Positions 53,351 through 62,888 of a stretch of 64,000 bases of DNA are shown one piece after another. Positions within the stretch are counted from its first letter, which is position 1, and each line of letters begins with the position of its first letter. The stretch is from Gemmobacter fulvus (GTDB lineage Bacteria > Pseudomonadota > Alphaproteobacteria > Rhodobacterales > Rhodobacteraceae). A program made the translations under genes and the position numbers. The stretch spans positions 124,001 through 188,000 of the forward strand of contig NZ_CP076361.1 of assembly GCF_018798885.1 (NCBI RefSeq). Reading direction: 5' to 3'. Below the pieces are notes generated by a model that worked only from the letters and a program-made list of their open reading frames with translations, was not told the origin of the DNA and made no database searches.

Positions 53351-53899
53351 TCAGGCGGCAACGCCTTGGGCATCGGCCATCAGCCAGGCCAGCACGTTTT
53401 CCGGCGACGAGACGCCATAGGGGTCTTCTTCGTGATTGTCGGCCAGACCCGGCTCTTCAAACCAGCCCTCGATCACGCCATCCTTGACCACCGCCGCATA
53501 GCGCCAGCTGCGCAGACCGAAACCCAGATTGTCCTTGCGCACCAACATACCGACGCGGCGGGTGAATTCGCCCGATCCATCGGGAATCACGCCGATGTTC
53601 TGAAGCTCCTGCGCCTTGGCCCATTGGTTCATCACGAAGGCATCATTGACCGACAGGCAATAGATCGCGTCGATTCCCAGCGCCTGAAAATCGGCAAAGC
53701 CCTTTTCAAAGCCCGGCAATTGATAGGTGGAGCAGGTCGGGGTGAAGGCCCCCGGCAGTGCGAACAGCACGACGCGCTTGCCCGCGAAGTAGTCTTCGGT
53801 CGTCATATCCTGCCAGCGGTAGGGATTCGGGCCGCCGATCGCTTCGTCGCGCACCCGCGTACGAAAGGTGACGGACGGCAGTTTTGCGCCAGAGATCAT
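53351..53899 (-). CDS. Peroxiredoxin (PRX5-like)
   Basis: A 182-residue thiol peroxidase reducing H2O2 and alkyl hydroperoxides. The peroxidatic cysteine sits in L-P-G-A-F-T-P-T-C-S near residue 57, with the supporting S-V-N-D-A-F-V-M-N-Q-W segment near 85. The layout is that of PRX5/AhpE-like peroxiredoxins using glutathione/glutaredoxin. ATG 53899 is used. It stands alone between two hairpins. Confidence 0.92.
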   Translation of the reverse strand: MISGAKLPSVTFRTRVRDEAIGGPNPYRWQDMTTEDYFAGKRVVLFALPGAFTPTCSTYQLPGFEKGFADFQALGIDAIYCLSVNDAFVMNQWAKAQELQNIGVIPDGSGEFTRRVGMLVRKDNLGFGLRSWRYAAVVKDGVIEGWFEEPGLADNHEEDPYGVSSPENVLAWLMADAQGVAA

Positions 53900-53958
53900 G
53901 AAGAGCATCCTTCTGAAAGTCATCCAGACTTGGGGAATTGATGCGCTCAGGGCTAATG

Positions 53959-53995
53959 TGCCGCGCCGCAGCGGTCAAGACGCTGCGACGCGGCA
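53959..53995. terminator. Long GC-rich hairpin behind aqpZ
   Basis: Two 15-nt arms (53959-53973 and 53981-53995) pair with a single mismatch over a 7-nt loop. It lies 49 bp after the aqpZ stop on the minus strand and 60 bp before the peroxiredoxin start. No T-run follows, so termination would have to be Rho-assisted or it is a structured leader. Confidence 0.5.
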
Positions 53996-54043
53996 ATTTC
54001 GTACCCTCAGGATTTTGCACAGATTTTGCGCAATCCTACGGGG

Positions 54044-54730
54044 TCAGGCATCGGCACGGGTAAAGCCGATGGCATGAACGATGCCGGCCAGCGCCCCACC
54101 TGCCAGCGGTGCTGCGACAAACACCCACAGATCCGCCAGCGCCTTACCGCCGACCAGAACCGCCGGGCCAAAGCTGCGTGCCGGGTTCACCGACACGCCG
54201 GTAACATTGATGCCCACCAGATGAATCGCGGCCAGTGTCAGACCGATGGCCAGCCCGGCAAAGCCCGGCGCGGCCTCGGGTCCGGTTGCGCCCAGGATCA
54301 CCGTCACGAACAGAAAGGTCATCACGCCTTCAAACAGCAGGGCAGAGCCCAGCCCGTATTCGCCCAGATAGCCCGCGCCAAAGCCGTTCTGGCCCAGCCC
54401 GTTCACCGCAACGCTGTAGTCAGCCTTGCCGCTGGCAATCAGCAGCAGCACCAGCGCGCCGATCAGCGCGCCCACACATTGCGCCACGGCATAGCCGACA
54501 AACTCGCCCACCGTCATGCGCCCGGCCATCACCATGCCCAGCGAGACGGCGGGGTTCAGATGCGCGCCTGAAAACGCGCCCAGACCATAGGCCGCCGCCA
54601 CAATGGCCAGACCAAAGGCCAGCGCGATTCCGGTCATGCCGATCTCTGCGCCCATCAACACTGCCGCACCGCAGCCGAACAGCACGAGGATCATCGTGCC
54701 CAACCCTTCTGCAATCAGTTTCTTCGGCAT
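54044..54730 (-). CDS. aqpZ: Aquaporin Z
   Basis: A 228-residue water channel. Both pore half-helices carry NPA motifs: H-L-N-P-A-V-S near residue 58 and S-V-N-P-A-R-S near 183, with [14 protein letters not shown] as in AqpZ rather than the glycerol facilitators. Six membrane segments are visible. It is divergent from lipA with a 125-bp gap. Confidence 0.95.
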   Translation of the reverse strand: MPKKLIAEGLGTMILVLFGCGAAVLMGAEIGMTGIALAFGLAIVAAAYGLGAFSGAHLNPAVSLGMVMAGRMTVGEFVGYAVAQCVGALIGALVLLLIASGKADYSVAVNGLGQNGFGAGYLGEYGLGSALLFEGVMTFLFVTVILGATGPEAAPGFAGLAIGLTLAAIHLVGINVTGVSVNPARSFGPAVLVGGKALADLWVFVAAPLAGGALAGIVHAIGFTRADA

Positions 54731-54855
54731 ACTCGCTCCTGAATTTACACATACTGTACACAGATCCTGCCCCCGACCTTCGTCGCGCCAAGGTTGCCAG
54801 GCTCCTGCAAAAGCCTTATGTCATGGGATATGCTGCCGTCAGGGGGAAATATCCG

Positions 54856-55806
54856 ATGCGCGACCTCACAATTCCCGATCAGCGCCACCCTGAAAAGGCG
54901 CATCGTCCCGATCAGGACCAGCCGAAGAAACCAAGCTGGATCCGCGTGAAGGCCCCGACATCGCAGGGCTACAAGGACACGCGCGATCTGCTGCGCGAAA
55001 ACAAGCTGGTCACGGTCTGCGAAGAGGCCGGTTGCCCGAATGTCGGCGAATGCTGGAGCCAAGGCCACGCCACCATGATGATCATGGGCGACATCTGCAC
55101 CCGTGGCTGTTCCTTCTGCAACATCGCCACCGGCAAGCCAAATGCGCTGGACGCATTCGAGCCGGGCCGGGTGGCCCATGCCGTGCAGAAGCTGGGGCTG
55201 AACCATGTGGTCATCACCAGCGTGGACCGCGACGATCTGGAAGATGGCGGGGCCGAACATTTCGCCCAGACCATTCGTGCCATCCGCCACCGCGCGCCCA
55301 GCACCACGATCGAGATCCTGACGCCCGATTTTCTGAAATGCGGGACGGAAGCGGTTGAAAAGGTGGTCGAGGCGCGCCCGGATGTGTTCAACCACAATCT
55401 GGAAACCGTGCCCGGCCTTTATCCGACCGTGCGCCCCGGCGCGCGTTATTTCCACAGCCTGCGCCTGTTGCAACGGGTAAAAGAGCTGGATCCCGGCATG
55501 TTCACCAAATCGGGCATCATGGTGGGTCTGGGTGAAGATGCGCAATCGGTGCGGCAGGTCATGGATGACATGCGCGCCGCCGATGTGGATTTTCTGACCA
55601 TCGGCCAATATCTGCAACCGACACCCAAACATCACCGCGTGGATCGTTTCGTCACACCCGAGGAATTCGGTGCCTATGAAAAGGCGGCCTATGGCAAGGG
55701 GTTCCTGATGGTTTCGGCCACGCCGCTCACCCGGTCCAGCTATCACGCCGGGGATGATTTCGCCCGGCTGCGTGTGGCGCGGATGGAAAAGCTCGGCCGC
55801 GCCTGA
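54856..55806 (+). CDS. lipA: Lipoyl synthase
   Basis: A 316-residue radical-SAM enzyme inserting two sulfurs into octanoyl groups on lipoyl domains. The auxiliary cluster cysteines are in [12 protein letters not shown] near residue 55, the radical-SAM motif is C-T-R-G-C-S-F-C near 81, and the C-terminal R-S-S-Y-H serine ligand is near 295. ATG 54856 gives the normal N-terminus; the long upstream open frame overlaps aqpZ antisense and is ignored. Confidence 0.96.
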   Translation: MRDLTIPDQRHPEKAHRPDQDQPKKPSWIRVKAPTSQGYKDTRDLLRENKLVTVCEEAGCPNVGECWSQGHATMMIMGDICTRGCSFCNIATGKPNALDAFEPGRVAHAVQKLGLNHVVITSVDRDDLEDGGAEHFAQTIRAIRHRAPSTTIEILTPDFLKCGTEAVEKVVEARPDVFNHNLETVPGLYPTVRPGARYFHSLRLLQRVKELDPGMFTKSGIMVGLGEDAQSVRQVMDDMRAADVDFLTIGQYLQPTPKHHRVDRFVTPEEFGAYEKAAYGKGFLMVSATPLTRSSYHAGDDFARLRVARMEKLGRA

Positions 55807-55822
55807 CCGGCTGTGCCCGCCC

Positions 55823-56710
55823 TCACTCGGCGGCGGGCACCCGTTTCAGATAGGCGGCAACCGCCGCCGCCTCGCTTTCCGGCAGGCGGGCAAAGTTTTC
55901 AACCACATGCGCCATATGGCCGCCGACGCTGTCAAACTCCGGGGTGAAGCCGGTGGTCAGATAGCTTGCGATGTCAGGCGCGCTCCAGTCCAGCTTGGCC
56001 GGGGTGATGTTGGGAATCGTGCCCTTGCCATCGGGATTGGGTGCACCCGCCAGCCAGCGTGACAATTGCAACCCGCCAAGCAGGTTGCGCGGCGTATGAC
56101 ATTCGCCGCAATGGGCCATCGCCTCGGCCAGATACCGGCCACGCGTCTCCTGTTCTGTCAGTTCTCCGTCAATCACCCAGTCTTCGTGCAGGAACAGCAA
56201 TTTCCAGCCGCCAAGGCTGCGCCGGATGTTGAAGGGAAAACCGATCTCGTGCGGCAGGCTGGGCGTCGCATCGGCGGGCAATGTATCCATGAAGGCCTTC
56301 AGATCCGCTACATCCTGCACCTGCATCTTGCCAAAGGCGGCATAGGGAAAGGCCGGGTAATAATGCTGCCCCTCGGGAGAGACGCCGCACATCACCGCAT
56401 CGGCGAATTGCGCAAGACTCCAGCCGCCGATGCCATGGGTCGGATCTGTGGAGATATTGGGGGCGAGGAATGTGCCAAAATCCGATGCGAAACGCTGCCC
56501 GCCGGTCAGGAGAAGCTGGGCATCGCCCGTAGCCCCCGGTGCCATGTGGCACGAGGCACAGCCCGCCGCCCAGAACACCTGTTCGCCCTTTGCCACATCG
56601 CCGGTCAGTCCGGCGGTCAGCGCGGCGGGCAGGGGTTTTGGTGCCGTCAGCCACCATCCGGCGGCGGCACCAAGGGCGGCAAGCAAGGCAAGGCTGGGGA
56701 TCAGGCGCAT
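55823..56710 (-). CDS. Dihaem c-type cytochrome
   Basis: A 295-residue exported cytochrome. An N-terminal hydrophobic helix (residues 3-22) serves as signal or anchor. Haem sites are C-A-S-C-H near residue 51 and C-G-E-C-H near 202, each heading a cytochrome-c domain, an arrangement like the cytochrome subunits of membrane alcohol/aldehyde or gluconate dehydrogenases, but those have three haems. It may carry electrons from a periplasmic dehydrogenase not encoded here. It is convergent with lipA. Confidence 0.88.
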   Translation of the reverse strand: MRLIPSLALLAALGAAAGWWLTAPKPLPAALTAGLTGDVAKGEQVFWAAGCASCHMAPGATGDAQLLLTGGQRFASDFGTFLAPNISTDPTHGIGGWSLAQFADAVMCGVSPEGQHYYPAFPYAAFGKMQVQDVADLKAFMDTLPADATPSLPHEIGFPFNIRRSLGGWKLLFLHEDWVIDGELTEQETRGRYLAEAMAHCGECHTPRNLLGGLQLSRWLAGAPNPDGKGTIPNITPAKLDWSAPDIASYLTTGFTPEFDSVGGHMAHVVENFARLPESEAAAVAAYLKRVPAAE

Positions 56711-56805
56711 GAAGGACCTCTGGCAAAATCGGCTTCGGCCAGCTTAGCGCGTCTTGTCGTCTCTGCCGATGGATTTTCAGCCGACCACAGATCCGTGACC
56801 TGCGG

Positions 56806-56973
56806 TCAGGGTTTGCGCGGGATCTTGTTGGGCGTCAGCGCCTCGGGCCAGCCCCAGATCCATTCAATGCCGGCAAGGATCAGGCAGGCGGCCACCACCC
56901 CCAGCACCAGCTTCACCCGCGCCGGAGACGGCGGGTTGCGTGCCCAGCGGGCCATGCGCAGCAGCCATGTCAT
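56806..56973 (-). CDS. Small single-pass membrane protein (55 aa)
   Basis: A 55-residue frame immediately after the Mug-family gene. It starts M-T-W-L-L-R-M-A-R-W-A-R-N-P-P-S, then a hydrophobic helix (about residues 21-42, V-K-L-V-L-G-V-V-A-A-C-L-I-L-A-G-I) and ends in a basic tail. The pattern basic-hydrophobic-basic and the tight 2-bp spacing to the upstream stop argue that it is real. A TTG two codons upstream is possible. Function unknown. Confidence 0.65.
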   Translation of the reverse strand: MTWLLRMARWARNPPSPARVKLVLGVVAACLILAGIEWIWGWPEALTPNKIPRKP

Positions 56974-56975
56974 GT

Positions 56976-57470
56976 TCAACGCTGTATCTCCCGTGCAAAT
57001 TCGTGCCAGATATCGGCCCGGAAATGGCTTTTTGCCAGCGCCGAAGGGGATGGCAGCGCCCAGAGCCGCACATCGGGCAACCGCGGATCGGGGGTGATCG
57101 CACCGGGCGCAAGCGCCGCGCGCCCCAGTGCCAGACGCGCGGCGGTCAGGCTGGTAAAGGCAAGATAGCGGGGCGCGTTCTGCATCATCTTCTGAAAAAG
57201 ACCTTCCGAATCATAGGCTTCTGGCGGGATCTGCATGTCGCTGCCAAAGGCCGTCTTGGCCAGATCGGTCAGGCCCAGCCCGAATTCCGGCATCAGGTGA
57301 TCTTCGTGGGGGGCAAGCCGCCGCGGCGTCAGCCCGGTTTCCGCCAGCATCGGCCAGAGGCGGTTGCCAGGGCCTGCATAATAATGCCCCCGCGCCGCCG
57401 ACACCCTGCCCGCCGCCGTGCCGCAAAAAACCGCGCGCAAGCCGGGGCGCAGAAAATCGGGCAGGATCAT
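56976..57470 (-). CDS. mug: Mug-family mismatch-specific DNA glycosylase
   Basis: A 164-residue uracil/thymine-mismatch glycosylase homologue. The active-site block reads [11 protein letters not shown] near residue 14, where E. coli Mug has G-I-N-P-G; the asparagine is replaced. The [11 protein letters not shown] segment near 30 and L-P-S-P-S near 139 support the family. The variant is the kind seen in a GTAAG-type alphaproteobacterial subgroup, so activity on uracil may differ. It overlaps hpt by 4 bp. Confidence 0.82.
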   Translation of the reverse strand: MILPDFLRPGLRAVFCGTAAGRVSAARGHYYAGPGNRLWPMLAETGLTPRRLAPHEDHLMPEFGLGLTDLAKTAFGSDMQIPPEAYDSEGLFQKMMQNAPRYLAFTSLTAARLALGRAALAPGAITPDPRLPDVRLWALPSPSALAKSHFRADIWHEFAREIQR

Positions 57471-58006
57471 TCGGTGAAACGCACCTTGCCGATATAGGGC
57501 AGGTTGCGATTGCGTTGCGCGAAGTCGATGCCGTAACCCACGACAAATTCATCGGGAATCTCGAATCCGGTCCAGGTGGCGCGGATGTCCACCTCGCGCC
57601 GGGTCGGTTTGTCGAGCAGGGCACAAACCTCCAGCCGCTTCGGCTCGCGCGAGCGCAGCAGGCGGATCACATGGCTGAGCGTGAAGCCGGTATCCACGAT
57701 GTCTTCGACCACCAGCACATCACGCCCGGCAATCTCGCCGCGCAAGTCCTTGAGAATACGCACCTCTCGGCTCGAGTGCATCGCATCGCCATACGACGAG
57801 GCTTCCAGAAAATCCACCTCCACCGGCAGATCCAGCTCGCGCACCAGATCGGCGATGAACACGAAGGATCCCCGCAACAGCCCCACCACGACAAGCTTGT
57901 CCGTGCCCCGGTAATGCGCGGTGATTTCGCGCGCCAGCGCCTCGACACGGGCGGCAATCGCCTTGGCCGAAATCATCTGATCAATCACATATGCTCTCTG
58001 CGGCAT
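57467..58006 (-). CDS. hpt: Hypoxanthine phosphoribosyltransferase
   Basis: A 179-residue purine-salvage enzyme converting hypoxanthine or guanine with PRPP to IMP or GMP. The PRPP motif [13 protein letters not shown] is near residue 97, with the flexible loop S-S-Y-G near 70 and the base-binding V-V-G-Y-G-I-D-F near 155. Length is normal. It leads a mug-containing unit. Confidence 0.95.
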   Translation of the reverse strand: MPQRAYVIDQMISAKAIAARVEALAREITAHYRGTDKLVVVGLLRGSFVFIADLVRELDLPVEVDFLEASSYGDAMHSSREVRILKDLRGEIAGRDVLVVEDIVDTGFTLSHVIRLLRSREPKRLEVCALLDKPTRREVDIRATWTGFEIPDEFVVGYGIDFAQRNRNLPYIGKVRFTE

Positions 58007-58075
58007 GTCGGCCCCTTGATTTCCTTGCCCGCTTTACCCAAAACCCATGGGAAAGTCACGCCGCGAAGAGGGCCC

Positions 58076-58534
58076 ATGCCAACGCATCACGAGACAAAGG
58101 TCCTGCCGTATCGCGCACAGCAGATGTACGATCTTGTGGCGGATGTCGGCTCTTACCCGAAATTCCTGCCCTGGACGGCGGCGGCGCGCATCCGCTCGCG
58201 CCAGCCGATCCCCGGGGGCGAGGTGATGGAGGCGGATCTGGTCATCAGCTTCAAGGTATTCCGCGAGAAATTCGGCAGCCGGGTGACGCTCTGGCCCGAG
58301 GCGATGAAGATCGACACCGAGTATCTGGATGGCCCGTTCAAACACATGAAAAGCAACTGGGCCTTCCGCGATGTCGACGGCGGCTGCGAGGTGGAGTTTT
58401 TCGTGGATTTCGAATTCCGCAACGCCTTGTTGCAAGGCATCATCGGCGTGGTGTTCAACGAGGCGATGCAGCGGGTCGTGCGCGCCTTTGAGCGGCGCGC
58501 GCTGGAGCTTCATGGCGCGGGCCTGCGCTCCTGA
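58076..58534 (+). CDS. RatA/COQ10-like START-domain protein
   Basis: A 152-residue SRPBCC (START-like) protein: [21 protein letters not shown] near residues 12-32 and the final F-E-R-R-A-L-E-L-H block identify the RatA/COQ10 family. Members are ubiquinone-binding chaperones or ribosome-association proteins. ATG 58076 gives the family start. The 3' end overlaps convergent pncC by 25 bp. Confidence 0.9.
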   Translation: MPTHHETKVLPYRAQQMYDLVADVGSYPKFLPWTAAARIRSRQPIPGGEVMEADLVISFKVFREKFGSRVTLWPEAMKIDTEYLDGPFKHMKSNWAFRDVDGGCEVEFFVDFEFRNALLQGIIGVVFNEAMQRVVRAFERRALELHGAGLRS

Positions 58535-58995
58535 ACCGCGCCCAACAGCAGATCCAGCGCGTGATCGCAGGCCGCCTGCCGCACGGCAGACCGGCCCAAT
58601 GCGCCAAATTCCACGGTTTCACAAAGGGTTGCAGCGCCTTCTTGCGCCAGCCCGAAACACACCCGGCCTTCGGGTTTGAACTCTGATCCGCCCGGACCGG
58701 CGATGCCGGTGACCGAAACCGCCAGATTGGCATTGGACTGCGCCAGCGCGCCCTCTGCCATTTCCACGGCCACCTGTTCGGACACCGCGCCATGGGCGGC
58801 CAGCGTTTCGGCCTGCACGCCGATCATCGCCTGTTTGGCGGCATTGGAATAGGTCACAAAGCCGCGGTCGAACACATCCGACGCCCCAGCTACCTCGGTC
58901 AGTGCTGCTGCGATCAGGCCGCCGGTGCAGCTTTCCGCCGTGCTGATGGTGGTTGAAGATCCTCTGGCAAGATCAAGAATTTGCCTGGCTTTCAT
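58510..58995 (-). CDS. pncC: CinA-C-type nicotinamide-nucleotide amidase
   Basis: A 161-residue stand-alone CinA C-terminal domain. T-A-E-S-C-T-G-G near residue 18 is the catalytic serine loop and V-T-G-I-A-G-P-G-G near 94 the substrate loop. It deamidates nicotinamide mononucleotide in the NAD salvage cycle. It overlaps pgpA by 4 bp, forming a unit with ispDF and pgpA. Confidence 0.92.
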   Translation of the reverse strand: MKARQILDLARGSSTTISTAESCTGGLIAAALTEVAGASDVFDRGFVTYSNAAKQAMIGVQAETLAAHGAVSEQVAVEMAEGALAQSNANLAVSVTGIAGPGGSEFKPEGRVCFGLAQEGAATLCETVEFGALGRSAVRQAACDHALDLLLGAVQERRPAP

Positions 58996-59489
58996 TGCAT
59001 CAGTACCCCATGCGCCACAGCAGCGGCCAGCAGCGTGGCAAGGCCCGCGAACAGCCCCGCCCAGAGATCATCCAGCATCACGCCCGCCGGATCACCGCGC
59101 CGGTCGGCCCGGCCCACCAGCCAGGGTTTCCAGATGTCGAACAGCCGGAAGAACAGAAAGGCCGCCAGCCAGCCGGGATAGGCGACCACGGCCCAATCCT
59201 CGATGCCGCGATGCCAGAAGGCCGCGGCAGGGAACAGCAGCGCCAGCCATTGCCCGGCCACCTCGTCGATCACGATTTCCGACGGGTCCTCGCTCGGCCG
59301 GTCGGCCAGCGCGATCCGGCACGCGAAAAACCCAAGGCAAGTCACCAGAATTGTTGCGAAAACCAGTGCCGGGAAGCCAAGATACCGATCAATCGCCAAC
59401 CCAAGAGCAATCGCCCCGGCAGAGCCCCAGGTGCCAGGCGCCGGGCGCAGCAGGCCCAGCCCGAAAAAGGTTGTCAGAACCCGGATCAT
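58992..59489 (-). CDS. pgpA: Phosphatidylglycerophosphatase A
   Basis: A 165-residue membrane phosphatase making phosphatidylglycerol. [10 protein letters not shown] near residue 14, [10 protein letters not shown] near 71 and [10 protein letters not shown] near 112 are the family blocks, interspersed with three to four membrane helices. ATG 59489 is chosen; it overlaps ispDF by 4 bp. Confidence 0.94.
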   Translation of the reverse strand: MIRVLTTFFGLGLLRPAPGTWGSAGAIALGLAIDRYLGFPALVFATILVTCLGFFACRIALADRPSEDPSEIVIDEVAGQWLALLFPAAAFWHRGIEDWAVVAYPGWLAAFLFFRLFDIWKPWLVGRADRRGDPAGVMLDDLWAGLFAGLATLLAAAVAHGVLMQ

Positions 59490-60610
59490 GCCTGCACCAA
59501 GGTGGCGGTGGCGAGTGCGGCAATGCCCTCTTCGCGCCCGGTGAAGCCCAGCCGTTCCGAGGTGGTGGCCTTGACCGACACACGCGCCAGCTCCACTCCC
59601 ATGATGGTGGCAAGGCAGGCGCGCATCGCTTCGGCATGGGGGCCGATCTTGGGTCGCTCGCAGATCATCGTCACATCGCAATTCATCAGCCGGAACCCCA
59701 TTTCCCGCGCCGTTTCAATGGCATGTCGCAGGAAGATGTGGCTTTCCGCGCCCTTCCATTGCGGGTCGGAGGGCGGGAAATGCCGCCCGATATCGCCCAT
59801 GGCCAGCGCGCCATAGATGGCATCGGTCAGCGCGTGCATGCCGACATCGGCGTCGGAATGGCCCAGCAGCGCCTTGTCATGCGGCACCTTGACGCCACAG
59901 AGCCAGACGTGATCGCCCGCCGTGAAGGCGTGAACGTCAAATCCATTGCCAAGCCGGATTTCCATGCGGCGTCCTTTCAGGATCGCTTCCGCGCGGGCAA
60001 AATCGCCGGGGAAGGTGAGTTTCAGATTGTCGTCGCTGCCCGGCACGATCGTCACAGGCAGGCCAGCCGCGCGTGCCACTTCGACATCATCGGCGGCCTC
60101 TTGCGGATGGGCGCGGTGGGCGGCCAGAATGGCGTCGAAGTGAAAGGCCTGCGGTGTCTGTGCCCGCCACAGCCCGTCACGCGATTGCGTGCCTGCAACC
60201 GTGCCCTCGGTGCCGCGCCACAGCGCATCGGTCACGGCAAGGGCGGGGGCGGCGGCGGGGCCATGGTCCAGCGCCGCAGACATGCGCGCAATCAGCCCGG
60301 CATTGACCAGCGGCCTTGCGCCATCATGGATCAGCACCCGCGACACACCGCTGCCCACCAGCGCCTCCAGCGCATTGCGCACCGATTGGGTCCGGCTGGC
60401 CCCGCCCGCGACAATCTGCACATCGGCGCCAAGACCTTCGGCCTGCGCCCGGTCGTCGGGATGGATCACCAGAACCCGCCGCATCCCGGCAAAGGCCGCA
60501 AGCGTATGGGCCAGCACCGGCTGACCGGCAAGGCTTTGCCATTGCTTGGGAACCGCGCCTCCGGCCCTTGTGCCGCGCCCTGCGGCCACGATAATGGCGG
60601 CTGTCGTCAT
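59486..60610 (-). CDS. ispDF: Bifunctional IspD/IspF isoprenoid enzyme
   Basis: A 374-residue fusion of two MEP-pathway enzymes. Residues 1-215 are IspD (CDP-ME synthase): I-V-A-A-G-R-G-T-R near 7, H-D-G-A-R-P near 100. Residues 216-374 are IspF (MECDP synthase): G-N-G-F-D-V-H-A-F near 218, with metal ligands D-V-H, G-H-S-D-A-D-V and the C-terminal T-T-S-E-R-L-G-F. The fusion is common in alphaproteobacteria. ATG 60610 has AGGAG 8 nt upstream. Confidence 0.96.
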   Translation of the reverse strand: MTTAAIIVAAGRGTRAGGAVPKQWQSLAGQPVLAHTLAAFAGMRRVLVIHPDDRAQAEGLGADVQIVAGGASRTQSVRNALEALVGSGVSRVLIHDGARPLVNAGLIARMSAALDHGPAAAPALAVTDALWRGTEGTVAGTQSRDGLWRAQTPQAFHFDAILAAHRAHPQEAADDVEVARAAGLPVTIVPGSDDNLKLTFPGDFARAEAILKGRRMEIRLGNGFDVHAFTAGDHVWLCGVKVPHDKALLGHSDADVGMHALTDAIYGALAMGDIGRHFPPSDPQWKGAESHIFLRHAIETAREMGFRLMNCDVTMICERPKIGPHAEAMRACLATIMGVELARVSVKATTSERLGFTGREEGIAALATATLVQA

Positions 60611-60683
60611 CAGCATCTCCTGTTGCCCCTCCATAGGCCAAGGGTTTGCACATGACAATGCGGTGGCACATTCCGCCGAAATC

Positions 60684-60698
60684 GCCTAATAATTAGGC
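60684..60698. promoter_or_regulatory. Perfect 15-bp palindrome in the ispDF/dusB divergent promoter
   Basis: GCCTAAT-A-ATTAGGC is a perfect palindrome about 75 bp upstream of ispDF and 95 bp upstream of dusB. It is AT-rich at the centre in GC-rich surroundings, as expected for a dimeric regulator site. Confidence 0.55.
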
Positions 60699-60792
60699 TG
60701 TTCGTGCTTTCCGCACAGAAATGCGGCGTCTTGCCGTTGTCACAGGGCAGTGGCAGGGATAGCTGCTGAATTAACAGACAAGGACGCAACAG

Positions 60793-61773
60793 GTGCCGCT
60801 GCAATTGGCCGAAATATCCATCACGCCTCCGGTGCTTCTGGCGCCGCTGGCCGGGATCACCGATCTGCCGTTCCGCAAGCTGGTCGCCTCGTTCGGCGTC
60901 GGGCTGGTGGTCAGCGAGATGGTGGCAAGCCAGGAGGTGGTGCAGGCGCGCCCTCTGGCACGGGCGCGGGCAGAGCTGGGCTTCGGTGAGGCGGCCACTT
61001 CGGTGCAACTGGCCGGGCGCGAACCCTACTGGATGGCAGAGGCCGCGAAATATGTCGCGGCACAGGGCGCGCGGGTGATCGACATCAATATGGGCTGCCC
61101 GGCCAAGAAGGTGACCAATGGTTATTCCGGCTCGGCGCTGATGAAGGATCTGGACCATGCGCTGCGCCTGATCGAGGCGGTGGTGGGCGCGGTCTCGGTG
61201 CCGGTCACGCTCAAGACCCGGCTTGGCTGGGATGATGCGCTGCTGAACGCGCCGACGCTGGCACAGCGGGCCGAGGCGGCGGGCGTGAAGATGATCACCA
61301 TCCATGGCCGCACACGCTGTCAGTTCTACAAGGGGCAGGCGGATTGGGCGGCGATCCGGGGGGTGACGCAGGCCGTATCGGTGCCGGTGATTGCCAATGG
61401 TGATATTGTCGATGCCGCAACGGCGGCCGAGGCGCTGCGCCTGTCGGGGGCAGAGGGCGTGATGATCGGGCGCGGCGCGCAGGGGCGGCCCTGGCTCTTG
61501 GCGCAGGTGGCGGCGGCGCTGTATGGCACGCCCGCGCCGGTGGTGCCACAGGGCGATGCGCTGGCCGATCTGGTGATTGGGCATTACGAGGCGATGCTGG
61601 CCTTCTACGGCACCGAACTGGGCATCAAGATCGCGCGCAAGCATCTGGGCTGGTATCTGGAAACGGCGGGGCTGGAGGCATACCGCGCCCCGATCCTGAC
61701 CGGCGACAGCCCGGCACAGGTGATTGTGGCGCTGCGCCATGCGTTTGCACATCAGGAAAGGGTCGCGGCATGA
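60793..61773 (+). CDS. dusB: tRNA-dihydrouridine synthase (NifR3/DusB)
   Basis: A 326-residue FMN enzyme reducing uridine in tRNA. L-A-P-L-A-G-I-T-D-L-P-F-R near residue 16, catalytic cysteine in N-M-G-C-P-A-K-K-V near 102, and I-H-G-R-T-R near 170 are diagnostic. The start is GTG 60793 with AAGGA upstream. It heads the classical nifR3-ntrB-ntrC operon of Rhodobacter and relatives and overlaps ntrB by 4 bp. Confidence 0.95.
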   Translation: MPLQLAEISITPPVLLAPLAGITDLPFRKLVASFGVGLVVSEMVASQEVVQARPLARARAELGFGEAATSVQLAGREPYWMAEAAKYVAAQGARVIDINMGCPAKKVTNGYSGSALMKDLDHALRLIEAVVGAVSVPVTLKTRLGWDDALLNAPTLAQRAEAAGVKMITIHGRTRCQFYKGQADWAAIRGVTQAVSVPVIANGDIVDAATAAEALRLSGAEGVMIGRGAQGRPWLLAQVAAALYGTPAPVVPQGDALADLVIGHYEAMLAFYGTELGIKIARKHLGWYLETAGLEAYRAPILTGDSPAQVIVALRHAFAHQERVAA

Positions 61774-62888
61774 AGGGCTTTCGCCAACCCTATCCTGTGC
61801 CGGGGGTGATCTGGGCCTCCTTGCCGATTCCGGCGCTGCTGATCGACGAATCCGGCGCCATTCTGGAAACCAACCCGGCGGCAGAGCTGTTTCTGAACGC
61901 CTCGTCGCGCAATCTGAAGGGCCAGCCGGTGTTTGACCGGGTGCATATCGACGCGCAGATGGACGAGGCCTTTGCACGGGCGCGGGCCAATCAATCGGCG
62001 CTGTTCATCAATGATGTCGATGTGACCAGCGGCGAAAAGCCCCCCATGCAATGCACGGTGCAGATCGCGCCGATGGCCGATGATCCGCATGTGCTGATGC
62101 TGCTGATCAGCCCGCGCGAAATCGCGGATCGGCTGGGCCGGGCGGGGGCGGCGAAAACGGCGGCAAAATCGGCCATCGGCATGGCCGAGATGCTGGCGCA
62201 TGAGATCAAGAACCCGCTGGCGGGCATTTCCGGCGCGGCGCAGCTGTTGTCGATGGGGCTGGGCCCCGAGGACCGCGAGTTGACCGAGCTGATTGTCGAG
62301 GAAACCCGGCGCATCGTGAAGCTGCTGGAGCAGGTCGAACAATTCGGCAATCTGCGCCCGCCGGACCGTCGCGCGGTGAATATCCATGACGCGCTTGACC
62401 GGGCGCGCAAATCGGCACTGGTCGGTTTTGCCGCGCGCATGAAGATCATCGAGGAATATGATCCCTCGTTGCCGCCGACCTATGCCGACCCCGATCAGCT
62501 GATGCAGGTGTTCCTGAACCTGATCAAGAACGCGGCCGAGGCGGCGGGCGGCGAGGGCGGCACCATCCGCCTGCGCACCCGCTATGACCTGTCGCTGCGG
62601 CTGCGCCGCAAGGACGGGCCGGGCAAGGCGCTGCCCTTGCAGGTGGAGATCATCGACAACGGTCCCGGCCTGCCGCCCGGCATCGCGGGCGAAATCTTCG
62701 AGCCCTTCGTTTCGGGCAAGGAAAACGGCACGGGGCTGGGCCTCGCGCTGGTAAGCAAGATCATCACGGAACATGACGGATGGATTGCGGTGGATTCGGT
62801 TCCGGGTCGCACCGTGTTCCGGGTGTCGTTGTCGGTGGCCCCACGTGAGCCGACGGCACGGGAAATGCACAAGAAGGATGCAGGCTGA
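61770..62888 (+). CDS. ntrB: Nitrogen regulation sensor kinase NtrB
   Basis: A 372-residue soluble histidine kinase. An N-terminal PAS domain (residues 10-115) precedes the H-box with His144 in [10 protein letters not shown], then N-box L-I-K-N-A-A-E-A near 254, and G-boxes D-N-G-P-G-L and G-T-G-L-G-L-A-L. It phosphorylates NtrC under nitrogen limitation under PII control. No membrane segments are present. It shares one base with ntrC. Confidence 0.95.
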   Translation: MKGFRQPYPVPGVIWASLPIPALLIDESGAILETNPAAELFLNASSRNLKGQPVFDRVHIDAQMDEAFARARANQSALFINDVDVTSGEKPPMQCTVQIAPMADDPHVLMLLISPREIADRLGRAGAAKTAAKSAIGMAEMLAHEIKNPLAGISGAAQLLSMGLGPEDRELTELIVEETRRIVKLLEQVEQFGNLRPPDRRAVNIHDALDRARKSALVGFAARMKIIEEYDPSLPPTYADPDQLMQVFLNLIKNAAEAAGGEGGTIRLRTRYDLSLRLRRKDGPGKALPLQVEIIDNGPGLPPGIAGEIFEPFVSGKENGTGLGLALVSKIITEHDGWIAVDSVPGRTVFRVSLSVAPREPTAREMHKKDAG

